In this document: positions 34,817 to 44,117 of the stretch, piece by piece
Position numbering within the stretch: the stretch's first letter is position 1
Layout: every line of letters begins with the position of its first letter
Assembly (NCBI GenBank): GCA_022511065.1
Contig: JAFLSG010000002.1
Coordinates: 1 to 64,000, forward strand
Reading direction: 5' to 3'
DNA: 64,000 bases
Source: Prevotella sp.
GTDB lineage: Bacteria; Bacteroidota; Bacteroidia; Bacteroidales; Bacteroidaceae
Translations under genes and position numbers: made by a program
Notes under the pieces: generated by a model
Databases searched by the model: none
What the model was told of the DNA's origin: nothing
Seen by the model: the letters and a program-made list of their open reading frames with translations, nothing else

Positions 34817-35299
34817 ATGTCTAAAATTACAATTAATGTTATGCAGAACAATAACCAGTATTCTTCTGCATACAAAAAGTTTTATGGAAGAGTTCAGCAT
34901 GGCGAGACGATTAGTTCGAAGACACTATGCGCCCATGCAGCGAAGGACTCGGGTATAGAGGAGTCTTCAATCTCCTTGGTGTTTGATGCTTTCCTAAAGC
35001 AGTTTGAGGAGCAGCTTTGCGGAGGTCACCCCATCAAAGTGGACAATCTCGGGACATTCAAAGTTGGCATCCATTCCAGTGGCATCGGAGTAAACGACGT
35101 GAAGAAATCGCACCCAGAGTTTGACCCAGAGAAGGATGATATACAAAAGTATGTGTCCGCCAAACAAGTGAAGAGTGCACACCTGCTCTTCACGCCCTGC
35201 GAGGAGATTAAGGAGCTGCTTCGTGCGGTGAAGTTTGAGACCGACAAGTCGCATTGGGAGCAAGCAACAAAGGATGAAGAAGAGGAGGATATACCATGA
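34817..35299 (+). CDS. HU-like DNA-binding protein
   Basis: 160 residues: MSKITINVMQNNNQYSSAYKKFYGRV then a helical pair and GHPIKVDNLGTFKVGIHSSG, the strand-turn of the HU/IHF arm region, ending in an acidic tail (DEEEEDIP). This is the Bacteroidetes HU-related family, larger than true HU (about 90 residues). It would bend or coat DNA. Lacks the classical HU signature, so sequence specificity is unknown. Followed by a paralogue 28 nt downstream. Confidence 0.85.
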   Translation: MSKITINVMQNNNQYSSAYKKFYGRVQHGETISSKTLCAHAAKDSGIEESSISLVFDAFLKQFEEQLCGGHPIKVDNLGTFKVGIHSSGIGVNDVKKSHPEFDPEKDDIQKYVSAKQVKSAHLLFTPCEEIKELLRAVKFETDKSHWEQATKDEEEEDIP

Positions 35300-35327
35300 A
35301 TGTTAATTTATTAAATAATAAAAAAGT

Positions 35328-35741
35328 ATGGATAGTAGAATTCGTGTAACCCCGTGGCAGAATCAGAATGATTTTACCACAGCATTCGGGAAGTGGTTTG
35401 TAAAGGTGCTCTACGACAAACCCTTCGACATGACGGAGTTGGTAGCCCATATCGCAAAGGATTCGGGCGTGGAGAGAGGCATGGTGACAGCTTGCCTACA
35501 AGCCATCATCAAGCAGATTGGGGAGTTGCTGTGCAACGGGCATCCCATCCGCGTGCCCCATCTCGGATTACTGAAGTTGGGCGTGGCGTCTGCCGGTGCG
35601 CAGACTTTGGAGGAGTTCAATGCAAGGATTCACATCAAGAACCTCTATGTAAACCTTGTTCCGGACAAGGAAATCAAGAAGGCGATTGCGAATGTGAACT
35701 TTGTGAAGTACATTCCGAAGAGGAGGATACGCATAGAGTGA
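35328..35741 (+). CDS. HU-like DNA-binding protein (paralogue)
   Basis: 137 residues: MDSRIRVTPWQNQNDFTTAFGKWFVKV, AHIAKDSGVERGMVTACLQAIIKQIGELLCNGHPIRVPHLGLLKLGV. Same family as the upstream gene, with a basic C-terminus (KYIPKRRIRIE) in place of the acidic tail. The opposite charges of the two tails suggest that they might pair. Ends at a strong terminator. Confidence 0.85.
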   Translation: MDSRIRVTPWQNQNDFTTAFGKWFVKVLYDKPFDMTELVAHIAKDSGVERGMVTACLQAIIKQIGELLCNGHPIRVPHLGLLKLGVASAGAQTLEEFNARIHIKNLYVNLVPDKEIKKAIANVNFVKYIPKRRIRIE

Positions 35742-35756
35742 TGATCACTGCATTCA

Positions 35757-35786
35757 AAAAGAGGGGAGTTTTCACTCCCCTCTTTT
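35757..35786. terminator. Bidirectional intrinsic terminator
   Basis: Perfect 13-bp stem AAAAGAGGGGAGT (35757-35769) / ACTCCCCTCTTTT (35774-35786), A-rich on one side and T-rich on the other, between convergent genes ending at 35741 and 35804. Confidence 0.9.
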
Positions 35787-35803
35787 CTTTCTGTTCGGTA
35801 GAT

Positions 35804-36301
35804 TTATTTCTTGTTCTTCTGCTTTTTATTCTTCTTTGCTTTCTTGTCGTTCCTGGTAGCCTTCGGCTTTTCTACCTCTCCACCGCCCATGTTCACAGCC
35901 TTGAAACGGAAGTCGGCATCGGTGAGATTACGGACATCGTACTTACCGGCATTCTTCACCGTATATTGGCGCTTCATCTTCAGGTATTTCTTTTCCACAT
36001 CCTGGCGCTTCAAGGAACTGATAACTACGCAGGTGCGATGCGGCTGGTCAAGCTTTTGAGAGAAATAGTCGCGCAGCTGATACGAATAGTTGCTTCGTCC
36101 GAGTAAGAAACCGTTCTTGGGATCTACCCATACGCTGTCCATCTCCTGAATACCTGTGAAATAAACCGTAGAGTCATTGAACGACGCGGCAAAGCCGAAT
36201 ATGTACGCCTTGGGCGCTAACAGGGACTTTGCAGATACAGATTGGCTGGCGGCACAAGCCGCCAGCGCAATCGCGAGTGTAATGTTTCTGATAAACTTCA
36301 T
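35804..36301 (-). CDS. Small exported protein, Bacteroidetes-specific
   Basis: 165 residues with a signal peptide (MKFIRNITLAIALAACAASQSVSA), an ordinary domain (IFGFAASFNDSTVYFTGIQEMDSVWVD, YSYQLRDYFSQKL, RTCVVISSLKRQDVEKKYLKMKRQY) and a Lys-rich tail (KKAKKNKKQKNKK). Similar proteins occur widely in Bacteroidales with unknown role. It lies 17 nt after htrA and could be cotranscribed. Confidence 0.75.
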   Translation of the reverse strand: MKFIRNITLAIALAACAASQSVSAKSLLAPKAYIFGFAASFNDSTVYFTGIQEMDSVWVDPKNGFLLGRSNYSYQLRDYFSQKLDQPHRTCVVISSLKRQDVEKKYLKMKRQYTVKNAGKYDVRNLTDADFRFKAVNMGGGEVEKPKATRNDKKAKKNKKQKNKK

Positions 36302-36318
36302 TATTCCGAAATGTTTGA

Positions 36319-37815
36319 TTAGTCATTCTCCAAAGGAACGGCGAAATAGCCCTTCTTGCCGGTGGGATAGATTCCCTGAATGTAGAGCACAGGCTCCTTA
36401 CTGGTAGAGGCTTCTTTCACGACGGACTGCAAGTCTTCAATGGACTTGATGATTTGGTCGTTGGCTTTCTGGATGATGAAGCCCTTGGGGATGCCGGCAT
36501 CCTTCAGTTTACCACCGTTAATCTTGAGCACCTCAAGACCGTAGCCGATGTTCAGCTGTTCTTTCTGTGCATCGGTGATGGCACGGAAGTTGGCACCGAG
36601 TACATCGAGGTCTGCATTCTTGACAACCTTTGTGTTGCCCTGCTCGTTCTTCAGCGTAGCCGAAACGGTGTGGCTCTTCTTGTTGCGCAGGTAAGTGATG
36701 CTTACTTTATCACCGGGGCGCTTCTTGGCAAGGATTCCTTGCAGCTCACCGAACTTGGTAACCTTTTGGCCGTCCACGGCGGTAATCACGTCACCCTCTT
36801 TCAAGCCGGCAGCCTCTGCGGCACCATCCTCTATGACCTTTGCCACATAGATGCCCTCCATCGTGCCGAGGTCAATCTCCTTATCTTTCTCCTTCTCGGC
36901 ATCCACATAGTTCTTCACATCAGTACCTTGAATGCCGATGATGGCACGCTGTACGTTACCATACTGCTTCAGATCATCAACCACCTTATTCATAATGGTG
37001 GTGGGGATAGCGAAGCCATAGCCGATGTTAGTGCCCGTCTGCGAGTAGAGCATCGCATTGATACCTACCAATTCGCCGCGGGTATTGACCAATGCACCGC
37101 CGGAGTTGCCTTGGTTGATGGCTGCGTCGGTCTGGATGAATGACTCTACACCGTTAGCACCAAGTGTGCGGGCTTTGGCGGAGATGATGCCAGCCGTCAC
37201 GGTGTTGTTCAGTCCGAGGGGATTACCCACAGCGAGCACCCATTCGCCGACCTTCACATCATCGCTGTTGGCAATGGTGATGGCAGGCAGATTCTTGCCG
37301 TCAATCTTAATCAGCGCAAGGTCGGTTGTCTTGTCCGTTCCGATGATGCGTGCAGAATACTCCTTGTTGTCTGTCAGGCTGACAGTCAGCTCGTCAGCAC
37401 CATCCACCACGTGGTTGTTTGTCACGATGTAGCCATCGGCGGAGATAATCACGCCCGAGCCTGCCGCAGCACGCTTCGGAGTCTGCACCTGGCGCTGACG
37501 CTTACCATTGTTACCCTGTCCGCGTCCGAAGAAACCACCGAATGGGTCGCTGAAAAACTCCTCAAACGGGTCAGAATACTCAATCGTCTGCACTTTGGAG
37601 TTCTGCACGGATTTGATATAGACCACTGAAGGCAGAGATTTCTCGGCTGCGTAAGTCAGATCAACGGGCTGTCCTGCGGGGGCGGAAGTCGTCACTACGG
37701 GGGTAGGAGTGGGAGCCGCATTGGTCTTGTTGAATGCCACTACGGAGAGTGTCAAGGCAACTGCGCACACGGCGGGAGTTGCCACGTTTACAATCTTTTT
37801 CATATTCTCAGTCAT
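36319..37815 (-). CDS. degP: Do-family periplasmic serine protease
   Basis: A 498-residue DegP/HtrA protease-chaperone. Signal peptide after MTENMKK, an insertion rich in Phe/Gly/Asn (FEEFFSDPFGGFFGRGQGNNG), then the catalytic triad: His in TNNHVVDGADE, Asp in TDLALIKI and Ser in INQGNSGGAL. Two PDZ domains follow (EDGAAEAAGLKEGDVITAVDG; a second ending GFIIQKANDQIIKSIEDL). It degrades misfolded envelope proteins. Start at 37815 chosen over 37845 or 37803 by signal-peptide position; 37803 is a close alternative. Confidence 0.93.
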   Translation of the reverse strand: MTENMKKIVNVATPAVCAVALTLSVVAFNKTNAAPTPTPVVTTSAPAGQPVDLTYAAEKSLPSVVYIKSVQNSKVQTIEYSDPFEEFFSDPFGGFFGRGQGNNGKRQRQVQTPKRAAAGSGVIISADGYIVTNNHVVDGADELTVSLTDNKEYSARIIGTDKTTDLALIKIDGKNLPAITIANSDDVKVGEWVLAVGNPLGLNNTVTAGIISAKARTLGANGVESFIQTDAAINQGNSGGALVNTRGELVGINAMLYSQTGTNIGYGFAIPTTIMNKVVDDLKQYGNVQRAIIGIQGTDVKNYVDAEKEKDKEIDLGTMEGIYVAKVIEDGAAEAAGLKEGDVITAVDGQKVTKFGELQGILAKKRPGDKVSITYLRNKKSHTVSATLKNEQGNTKVVKNADLDVLGANFRAITDAQKEQLNIGYGLEVLKINGGKLKDAGIPKGFIIQKANDQIIKSIEDLQSVVKEASTSKEPVLYIQGIYPTGKKGYFAVPLEND

Positions 37816-37882
37816 TTTGTTATAGTTTATGTTCAACTTATGCAACTTGTCTGTTGCGTTAACTCACTCGAGTTTTCTTGTG

Positions 37883-37916
37883 CAAATATAAGGGCAATTT
37901 CTCGGATACTGACAAA
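37883..37916 (-). promoter_or_regulatory. Putative promoter of the htrA gene
   Basis: TATATTTG (minus strand, 37883-37890) with TTTG at 37913-37916, 22 bp apart, slightly longer than consensus. TGACAAATT occurs twice upstream (37909 and near 38003), possibly regulatory. Nothing else is seen between 37917 and 38074. Confidence 0.5.
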
Positions 37917-38074
37917 TTGTCGTGAATATTTGTCCCAATTTAACAATTTCGGCAACACGCTTAACGGCTCTTTGCGATTGGCACTTAAAATCTTAAAATG
38001 CTGACAAATTTAACATTTCCCTCTGTCACACGGATATTTTCACGCCTTGTTTCTTCATTCTTGATTTTTCTGCT

Positions 38075-38082
38075 TACCTTTG
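38075..38082 (+). promoter_or_regulatory. -7 element of rnpB promoter
   Basis: TACCTTTG, 7 nt before the first paired base of the RNase P RNA. A TTTC lies about 21 bp upstream in the -33 region. Confidence 0.65.
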
Positions 38083-38089
38083 CATCCAC

Positions 38090-38451
38090 GAAAGCATCTG
38101 CCACGGTCTGTCGCTGGTGTCTTTACGGCACGAGAGGAAAGTCCGGGCAGCACAGGGCGCTCCACTTCCGAAAGTAGAAGCTATTGGTGACAGTAGGTGA
38201 GGGCAGAAGAGAACGACCGCCCGCAAGGGCAAGGGTGAGAAGGTGGTGTAAGAGACCACCAGCCAATGGGTGATCATTGGGCTGTGCCTGCTGGAGGCTG
38301 CAAGTCCGCATATACCATCGTCTGAGGGTTGCCCGTCCGAGTAAACGATGGAGGGTAGGACGCTTGAGCCGCAGGGTGACCTGCGGTGTAGATAAATGAC
38401 AGACACCACATCATTGTGGTACAGAACCCGGCTTACAGGGGCAGTGCTTTC
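38090..38451 (+). ncRNA. rnpB: RNase P RNA (class A)
   Basis: Contains the universal cores GAGGAAAGTCCGGGC (P4 5' side, near 38131) and ACAGAACCCGGCTTA (P4 3' side, near 38421). P1 is formed by GAAAGCA-CTGCC at 38090 and GGCAG-GCTTTC ending at 38451. A T-run (38452-38457) directly follows and serves as terminator. The length of about 360 nt fits the bacterial A type. Catalyses 5' maturation of tRNA. Confidence 0.96.
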
Positions 38452-38487
38452 TTTTTTAGAATACGAATCCCAAACAAATAAAAGCGT

Positions 38488-38823
38488 ATGATTATCGACT
38501 ACGACAAAATCCAGAAAGAGGAAATCATGAACTTCAGGGGTGGTGAAGGTCTGCTGACCACTCAGAACTTCATAGACGGAAAGTGCAAGATTATGATGAG
38601 CCGTCTTGCCCCGGGGGCTTCAAGCGGCTATCACAAGCATGAGGGTAACTGCGAGATTGTGTATATCTTCTCCGGCAAGGGGCATTTTACATACGATGAC
38701 GGACGTGAAGATATTCAGGCAGGTTCCGTTCATTACTGCCCGATGGGGCACTCGCATTCCATGCACAACGACTCTGCTGACGAAGATCTCGTCTATTTTG
38801 CCATTGTGCCGGAGCATCATTAA
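38488..38823 (+). CDS. Cupin-domain protein
   Basis: A 111-residue single-domain cupin. MSRLAPGASSGYHKHEGNCEIVYIFSGKG carries motif 1 (H-x-H ... E) and GSVHYCPMGHSHSMHN motif 2 (the later His), giving a metal-binding beta-barrel. Substrate unknown; such small cupins may be isomerases, dioxygenases or sugar binders. Located 36 nt after the rnpB end. Confidence 0.9.
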   Translation: MIIDYDKIQKEEIMNFRGGEGLLTTQNFIDGKCKIMMSRLAPGASSGYHKHEGNCEIVYIFSGKGHFTYDDGREDIQAGSVHYCPMGHSHSMHNDSADEDLVYFAIVPEHH

Positions 38824-38868
38824 GAAATGCCCCGGCACAATGTAAGGATGCTACGTTGAGGGAAGAAA

Positions 38869-40173
38869 TCAACCGAGCAAGAAGCGCTTGAAGTCAGCAA
38901 AGTCCTTTGACATTGCCACGCTTTGCTTCTTGCCTTTCATGAATGCGGCCAATCGGTCAGGAATCTGCACATCGATGCCAAGTATTTCATCTACCTTTTC
39001 CTTGAACTTTGCAGGGTGGGCAGTCTCGCAGAATACACCAATCTCTCCTTCTTGCAAGCCATCAACCAGTGCCTGATATCCGCAGGCTCCATGCGGGTCG
39101 AGTATGTAGTTCGTTTCCTTGTAGCACTGCTTCATCGTTGCCTTGATTTGCTCGTCGCTGTAAGTGGCTCCGCTGATTAAGGCGGAAATCCGCTCATGAC
39201 TTTTACCATAGAGGTCATAGATGCGGGCAAAGTTGCTCGGGTCGCCTACATCCATCGCGTTGGCAAGTGTCTGCTTCGAGGGTTTGGGTTCGTATATCCC
39301 TGTTTTGAGATAGTTATAGAAGATGTCATTTGCGTTATTAGCGGCGATGAAGCGCTTCACGGGCAGTCCCATCTGATGACCGAACAAGGCTGCGCAGATG
39401 TTTCCGAAGTTTCCGCTTGGCACGCATACAACGAGTTGTTGGCTGTCGCCCAAATTCTCTTTAAGCCGTGCGTAGGCATTGAAATAGTAGAATGCCTGCG
39501 GCAGGAATCTCGCCACGTTGATGCTGTTGGCAGAGGTGAGTTTCATGTGCTGATTGAGTTCAGCATCCATGAACGCATTCTTCACCAACGCCTGGCAGTC
39601 GTCAAACACGCCATCCACCTCAATCGCCGTGATGTTCTGCCCAAGGGTCGTGAACTGACACTCCTGAATCGGACTGACCTTTCCCTTCGGATAGAGTACG
39701 TACACATGAATACCTTCCACGCCGAGGAAACCATTGGCAACGGCTGAACCCGTGTCGCCACTTGTTGCCACCAATACGTTCACCTGCTCATTCTTACCCT
39801 CCTGACGGATGAAATACTGGAGTAGCCGCGCCATGAAACGCGCACCTACATCCTTGAACGCAAGGGTAGGGCCGTGAAAGAGTTCCAGGGTGTAGATATT
39901 ATCCTTCACGTTCACGACAGGACAATCGAATGACAAAGTGTCATAGACGATCTGCCTGAGTGCATCTGCCTCCACATCTTCTCCAAAGAAAGCATCCGCC
40001 ACGGTGTAGGCAATTTCCTGAAAAGTCTTTTTCTCGATGGTGTCAAAGAATTCTTTGGGCAGAGGCTTGATGCGCTCTGGCATATAGAGTCCTCTGTCTT
40101 CTGCCAACCCCTTTACTACTGTCTTGTGCAAATCGGCTATCGGGGCTTGTTGGTTGGTGCTATAGTATTTCAT
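38869..40173 (-). CDS. thrC: Threonine synthase
   Basis: A 434-residue PLP enzyme converting O-phosphohomoserine to threonine. The PLP lysine sits in LELFHGPTLAFKDVGARF, with TSGDTGSAVANGFLG and VCVPSGNFGNICAALFG as further family motifs. Last gene of the thrA-apgM-thrC operon; it starts 2 nt after its neighbour. Confidence 0.96.
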   Translation of the reverse strand: MKYYSTNQQAPIADLHKTVVKGLAEDRGLYMPERIKPLPKEFFDTIEKKTFQEIAYTVADAFFGEDVEADALRQIVYDTLSFDCPVVNVKDNIYTLELFHGPTLAFKDVGARFMARLLQYFIRQEGKNEQVNVLVATSGDTGSAVANGFLGVEGIHVYVLYPKGKVSPIQECQFTTLGQNITAIEVDGVFDDCQALVKNAFMDAELNQHMKLTSANSINVARFLPQAFYYFNAYARLKENLGDSQQLVVCVPSGNFGNICAALFGHQMGLPVKRFIAANNANDIFYNYLKTGIYEPKPSKQTLANAMDVGDPSNFARIYDLYGKSHERISALISGATYSDEQIKATMKQCYKETNYILDPHGACGYQALVDGLQEGEIGVFCETAHPAKFKEKVDEILGIDVQIPDRLAAFMKGKKQSVAMSKDFADFKRFLLG

Positions 40174-40175
40174 TG

Positions 40176-41411
40176 TTATGCTATTTTCATTAGTTCTTTT
40201 ATGAATTCATCCAAGTGAAGCAATCCGTAACCACCTTTGGCACAGCTTGCCTCATCGTATTGCTGCACGTTGTCGGGCTTGATATTCCTATGCCAAATGA
40301 GGAATGGCACGGGCTGCCCTACGTGGATTCTCATTTCCACGGGTGTCAGATGGTCGGGAAGTACGGCGATGCAAACAGGCTCATCCCATGCCGACACCTC
40401 TTTATATATAGGGGCAATCAGCCGTTGATCGAGATATTCGATAGTCTTCACCTTCAGTTCCACATCACCATCATGCCCCGCCTCGTCGCTTGCTTCTACA
40501 TGCACGAACACGAAATCATCCTTCCGCAAGGCATCAATGGCTGCCCGTGCCTTACCTTCATAGTTGGTGTCGGCAAGTCCCGTAGCCCCTTCTACCTCAA
40601 TGGCTTTCAACCCAGCATAATGCCCGATACCACGAATCAAATCAACGGCGGAGATTACTGCGCCTGATTTTATCTGCGGATATTGCGCCATCAAGGTTTC
40701 CATCGAAGGCCGATACCCGCCACTCCAGGGCCAGATAGAGTTTGCTTGCCGCTCACCTCGTTGGGCTTTGGCAATGTTGTATGGATGCTTGGCAAGTAAT
40801 TCCTGTGAGCGGAGTATGAGTGTGTTCAGCAAGTCTGCCGTCTCTTGCGGAGAGAGTTCTGAATCCTTTGGCGCATTCTTCATCGGCTTCACCAATAACG
40901 GTTTCCACTCTTCATTGGGATGGTCATGGGGTGGGGCACACTCGATATGCTTCGAGCCACCCTTGATAATCAGCAGATGACGGTACTGGATGCCCGTGAT
41001 GAACTTCACGCGCTCATTGCCAAGATGCTCATTGAGGTATTGGATGAGTCCTCTCGCATCTTCCGTCTCCAGGTTTCCACCGTTGTGCGTGATAATCTTC
41101 CCATCCTCTAACGTGATGAGATTGCATCGGATGGCGAGGTCGTCATCCGCCATCTCATAGCCGATGGAAGCCGCTTCCAAGGGGCCTCGTCCCTCATATA
41201 CCTTATTCAAATCATATCCGAGAATGGCTGTATTCGCCACTTCCGAACCTGGGGGGAATCCTTCGGGCACAGTCACTAACATGCCTGTCCGTCCTTCCCT
41301 TGCCAACTGATCCATCATGGGCTTCTCTGCACACTGTAATGGAGTCTTGCCGCCTAACCTCTCTACGGGCAGGTCTGCCATTCCGTCGCCTAAAATAATG
41401 ATGTGCTTCAT
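40176..41411 (-). CDS. ApgM-like phosphotransferase, probable homoserine kinase
   Basis: A 411-residue member of the cofactor-independent phosphoglycerate mutase (apgM) / alkaline phosphatase superfamily: MKHIIILGDGMADLP (metal site), GSEVANTAILGYD, ITHNGGNLETED and FVHVEASDEAGHDGD. The window shows no GHMP-type homoserine kinase. Because it lies between thrA and thrC with 2-nt gaps, the accepted view for this gene order is that it phosphorylates homoserine (sometimes called ThrB2), though it is often annotated as phosphoglycerate mutase. Confidence 0.9.
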   Translation of the reverse strand: MKHIIILGDGMADLPVERLGGKTPLQCAEKPMMDQLAREGRTGMLVTVPEGFPPGSEVANTAILGYDLNKVYEGRGPLEAASIGYEMADDDLAIRCNLITLEDGKIITHNGGNLETEDARGLIQYLNEHLGNERVKFITGIQYRHLLIIKGGSKHIECAPPHDHPNEEWKPLLVKPMKNAPKDSELSPQETADLLNTLILRSQELLAKHPYNIAKAQRGERQANSIWPWSGGYRPSMETLMAQYPQIKSGAVISAVDLIRGIGHYAGLKAIEVEGATGLADTNYEGKARAAIDALRKDDFVFVHVEASDEAGHDGDVELKVKTIEYLDQRLIAPIYKEVSAWDEPVCIAVLPDHLTPVEMRIHVGQPVPFLIWHRNIKPDNVQQYDEASCAKGGYGLLHLDEFIKELMKIA

Positions 41412-41413
41412 AA

Positions 41414-43849
41414 TCAGATGTTAGCGATGGACATGATGTTAGCAAACACACCCGCAGCCGTCACCGAGGCACCTGCCCCGTAACCTTGAATCTGCATCGG
41501 GTATTCCTTATAGCGCTCGGTGGTCAGCAGCACGATGTTGTTAGAACCTTCAAGCGTATAGAATGGATGCGAGCGGCTTACTTCCTTGAGCGACACGCTC
41601 GTCTTTCCACCTTCCATCGTGGCAACGAAGCGCCACCGCTTGCCTTCTGCTTCTAATTGCTTGCGGCGTTCCTCAAAGCCAGCATCGAGTGCGGGTAGCT
41701 TCTTCCAGAAGTCCTCCACGCTCCCCTTGAAATATTCGTCAGGCACAAAAAGATGTTTTTCCACATCCGGCAAATCTATCTGATAACCCGCCTCGCGCGT
41801 CAGTATCACTAACTTACGAATCACATCCGTACCGCTCAAGTCGATACGCGGGTCTGGCTCTGAATAACCCTGCTCCTTTGCACGGTGCACGGTTTCTGAG
41901 AATGGTGTGTCGGCGGTAATCTCGTTGAAGATGAAGTTGAGCGTGCCGGATAGCACCGCCTCAATCTTCAGTATCTTGTCACCCGAGTTGCGCAGGTCGT
42001 TGATGGTGCCGATAATCGGCAGCCCCGCACCCACGTTGGTCTCATAGCGGAACCACACGCCGCGATCTCTTGCGGTGCGCTTCAGGCGTGCATAGTTATC
42101 GTAGTCGCTTGATGCGGCTATCTTATTGGCTGCCACCACCGATATATTGTGTTCGAGGAATGTCTGATAGAGTGCTGCCACTTCCTTGCTTGCGGTGCAA
42201 TCCACGAATACCGAGTTGAAAATATTCATGCCAATCACCTCGTCGCGCAGCCGCTCACAATTGCTTGGCTCCGACTGCTTTAGCAACTCCCGATAGTTCT
42301 CAAGGTCAATCCCGTCGCGGCTATAGATGCCCGCCTTCGAACTGGCGATGCCCACCACGTTCAGCTTCAGTCCGCTGCGTTGCATCAGCTCGTTATATTG
42401 CGAGCGAATCTGCTCTATCAGTCTGCCGCCCACGGTGCCTACGCCGCAAATGAATAGGTTGAGCACCTTGTATTCCGAGAGGAAAAATGAGTCATGCAGC
42501 ACGTTGAGCGATTTGCGCAGGAATCTGCCATCCACGACGAATGAGATATTCGTCTCCGAGGCTCCCTGTGCGCAGGCAATTACCGAGATACCTGAGCGGC
42601 CAAGCGTACCAAACAACTTTCCGGCGATACCCGGCGTGTGCTTCATGTTTTCGCCCACGATGGCTATCGTTGCAAGCCCACTCTCGGCATGCATGGGAAA
42701 CATGGCTCCCGTCTCTATCTCCTTGGCAAACTCGGCATTCAGCACGTTCACGGCTGCCTGCGCATCCTCATCCCGCACACCGATACTGGTGGAGTTCTCC
42801 GAAGATGCCTGCGACACCATGAACACACTCACGCCGTTCTCTGCCAGACAGGAGAAGATGCGGCGGTTCACGCCGATGACACCCACCATCGAGAGGCCTG
42901 TCACCGTGATGAGCGTCGTGCCTTTGATGCTCGAAATGCCCTTGATGGGCTTTCGGTCGTCCTCTATCTTAGCCTTGATGAGCGTACCCGGATGCTCGGG
43001 GTTGAAGGTGTTCTTCACCTTGATGGGTATGTTCTTCACGCAGACGGGGTAGATAGTCGGCGGGTAGATGACCTTCGCACCAAAGTTGCAAAGCTCCATC
43101 GCCTCCACGTATGAGAGTTGGTTGATGGTGTAGGCAGTCTTGATGACGCGAGGGTCGGCGGTCATGAATCCATCCACATCCGTCCATATCTCCAGCACCT
43201 CCGCATCGAGTGCTGCCGCGATGATGGCAGCCGTATAGTCAGAGCCGCCACGCCCGAGGTTCGTAGTCTCTCCCGTGTCTTTGTCTCTTGATATAAATCC
43301 AGGAACCACAGCCACTTGCGGCATCTCCTTGAATGCCTCCTTTACCAGCTGGTTCGTAGGTTCTGTTGCCAAGACCCGCTTGCTGCCTTTCTGTTCCGTC
43401 TTGATGAAATCGCGTGCGTTCATCCGCTTACCGCCCTTGACGAGAGCCGCCACGATGTTCGACGAGAGCCGCTCGCCATAGCTCACGATGGCATCCTGCG
43501 TCTTCTCACTCAGGTCATGGATGAGATACACACCGAAGTAGATGCTCTTCAACTGTTCGAAGAGTGCATCCACCTTATTGACTAAGTCCACGCGCTTTTG
43601 AGGGTCGGTGATGATGGTGTCTATCATCTGATGATGCCGCGCCACCATCTGGTCAAACTCTTCCCGATAGCGTTCGTCACCTTTGAGTGCCATCTGGGAA
43701 GTGGCAATCAACTTGTCCGTGATGCCGCCCAGCGCACTTACCACTACTACGACAGGTTGCGTCCGAGCCTCTGCCTCCACGATTTTCTTCAAGCTGAGAA
43801 TGCTTTTTACGGAACCTACGGACGTTCCGCCGAATTTTAATACCTTCAT
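41414..43849 (-). CDS. thrA: Bifunctional aspartokinase / homoserine dehydrogenase I
   Basis: An 811-residue fusion. MKVLKFGGTSVGSVKS starts the aspartokinase domain (to about 300), followed by two ACT domains (LITVTGLSMVGVIGVNRRIF; IAIVGENMKHTPGIAG) and homoserine dehydrogenase (LFICGVGTVGGRLIEQ, LSGTLNFIFNEI). It carries out the first and third steps of threonine synthesis from aspartate and is probably inhibited by threonine through the ACT domains. An in-frame ATG at 43906, almost on the predicted transcription start, would add 19 residues; I keep the conserved start. Confidence 0.96.
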   Translation of the reverse strand: MKVLKFGGTSVGSVKSILSLKKIVEAEARTQPVVVVVSALGGITDKLIATSQMALKGDERYREEFDQMVARHHQMIDTIITDPQKRVDLVNKVDALFEQLKSIYFGVYLIHDLSEKTQDAIVSYGERLSSNIVAALVKGGKRMNARDFIKTEQKGSKRVLATEPTNQLVKEAFKEMPQVAVVPGFISRDKDTGETTNLGRGGSDYTAAIIAAALDAEVLEIWTDVDGFMTADPRVIKTAYTINQLSYVEAMELCNFGAKVIYPPTIYPVCVKNIPIKVKNTFNPEHPGTLIKAKIEDDRKPIKGISSIKGTTLITVTGLSMVGVIGVNRRIFSCLAENGVSVFMVSQASSENSTSIGVRDEDAQAAVNVLNAEFAKEIETGAMFPMHAESGLATIAIVGENMKHTPGIAGKLFGTLGRSGISVIACAQGASETNISFVVDGRFLRKSLNVLHDSFFLSEYKVLNLFICGVGTVGGRLIEQIRSQYNELMQRSGLKLNVVGIASSKAGIYSRDGIDLENYRELLKQSEPSNCERLRDEVIGMNIFNSVFVDCTASKEVAALYQTFLEHNISVVAANKIAASSDYDNYARLKRTARDRGVWFRYETNVGAGLPIIGTINDLRNSGDKILKIEAVLSGTLNFIFNEITADTPFSETVHRAKEQGYSEPDPRIDLSGTDVIRKLVILTREAGYQIDLPDVEKHLFVPDEYFKGSVEDFWKKLPALDAGFEERRKQLEAEGKRWRFVATMEGGKTSVSLKEVSRSHPFYTLEGSNNIVLLTTERYKEYPMQIQGYGAGASVTAAGVFANIMSIANI

Positions 43850-43914
43850 ATTCCTATGCAATTTATCTTGCCCACGGTACCCCTTCACAAACGGGGCTTC
43901 CTCCATTGGCGGTG

Positions 43915-43945
43915 CAAAGGTACGATTTTCTTTTGAATTACCAAA
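43915..43945 (-). promoter_or_regulatory. Promoter of the thr operon
   Basis: TTTG (43942-43945) and TACCTTTG (43915-43922) on the minus strand with exactly 19 bp between. Transcription starts near 43909. A CCCCG...GGGG hairpin lies in the 60-nt leader (about 43876-43893), too weak to call an attenuator. Confidence 0.75.
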
Positions 43946-43991
43946 TCCGACAGGCATTAAAAAGAAAATAAGCATATTTTAATATTTTCCC

Positions 43992-44022
43992 TTGGCGTAT
44001 TCACTTTTTTTTATTATTTTTG
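43992..44022 (+). promoter_or_regulatory. Promoter of the SusC/SusD locus
   Basis: TATTTTTG at 44015-44022 with TTGG at 43992-43995, 19 bp apart. The ATG of the first SusC lies 95 nt downstream. Confidence 0.55.
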
Positions 44023-44117
44023 TGGCGGCTACTAAAACAATGAATGGCAATTACGCCAACGCAAGGTATCTTTCAACAACTAAAAACCAATTATAAATAT
44101 TATTAAACAACTTAAGT

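Noticed and set aside
42327-43052. Rightward 241-codon frame opposite thrA
   Set aside because: Shadow of a well-conserved enzyme gene.
43850-43909. Threonine attenuator before thrA
   Set aside because: No leader peptide rich in Thr/Ile codons and no terminator/antiterminator pair; only a weak CCCC/GGGG hairpin.
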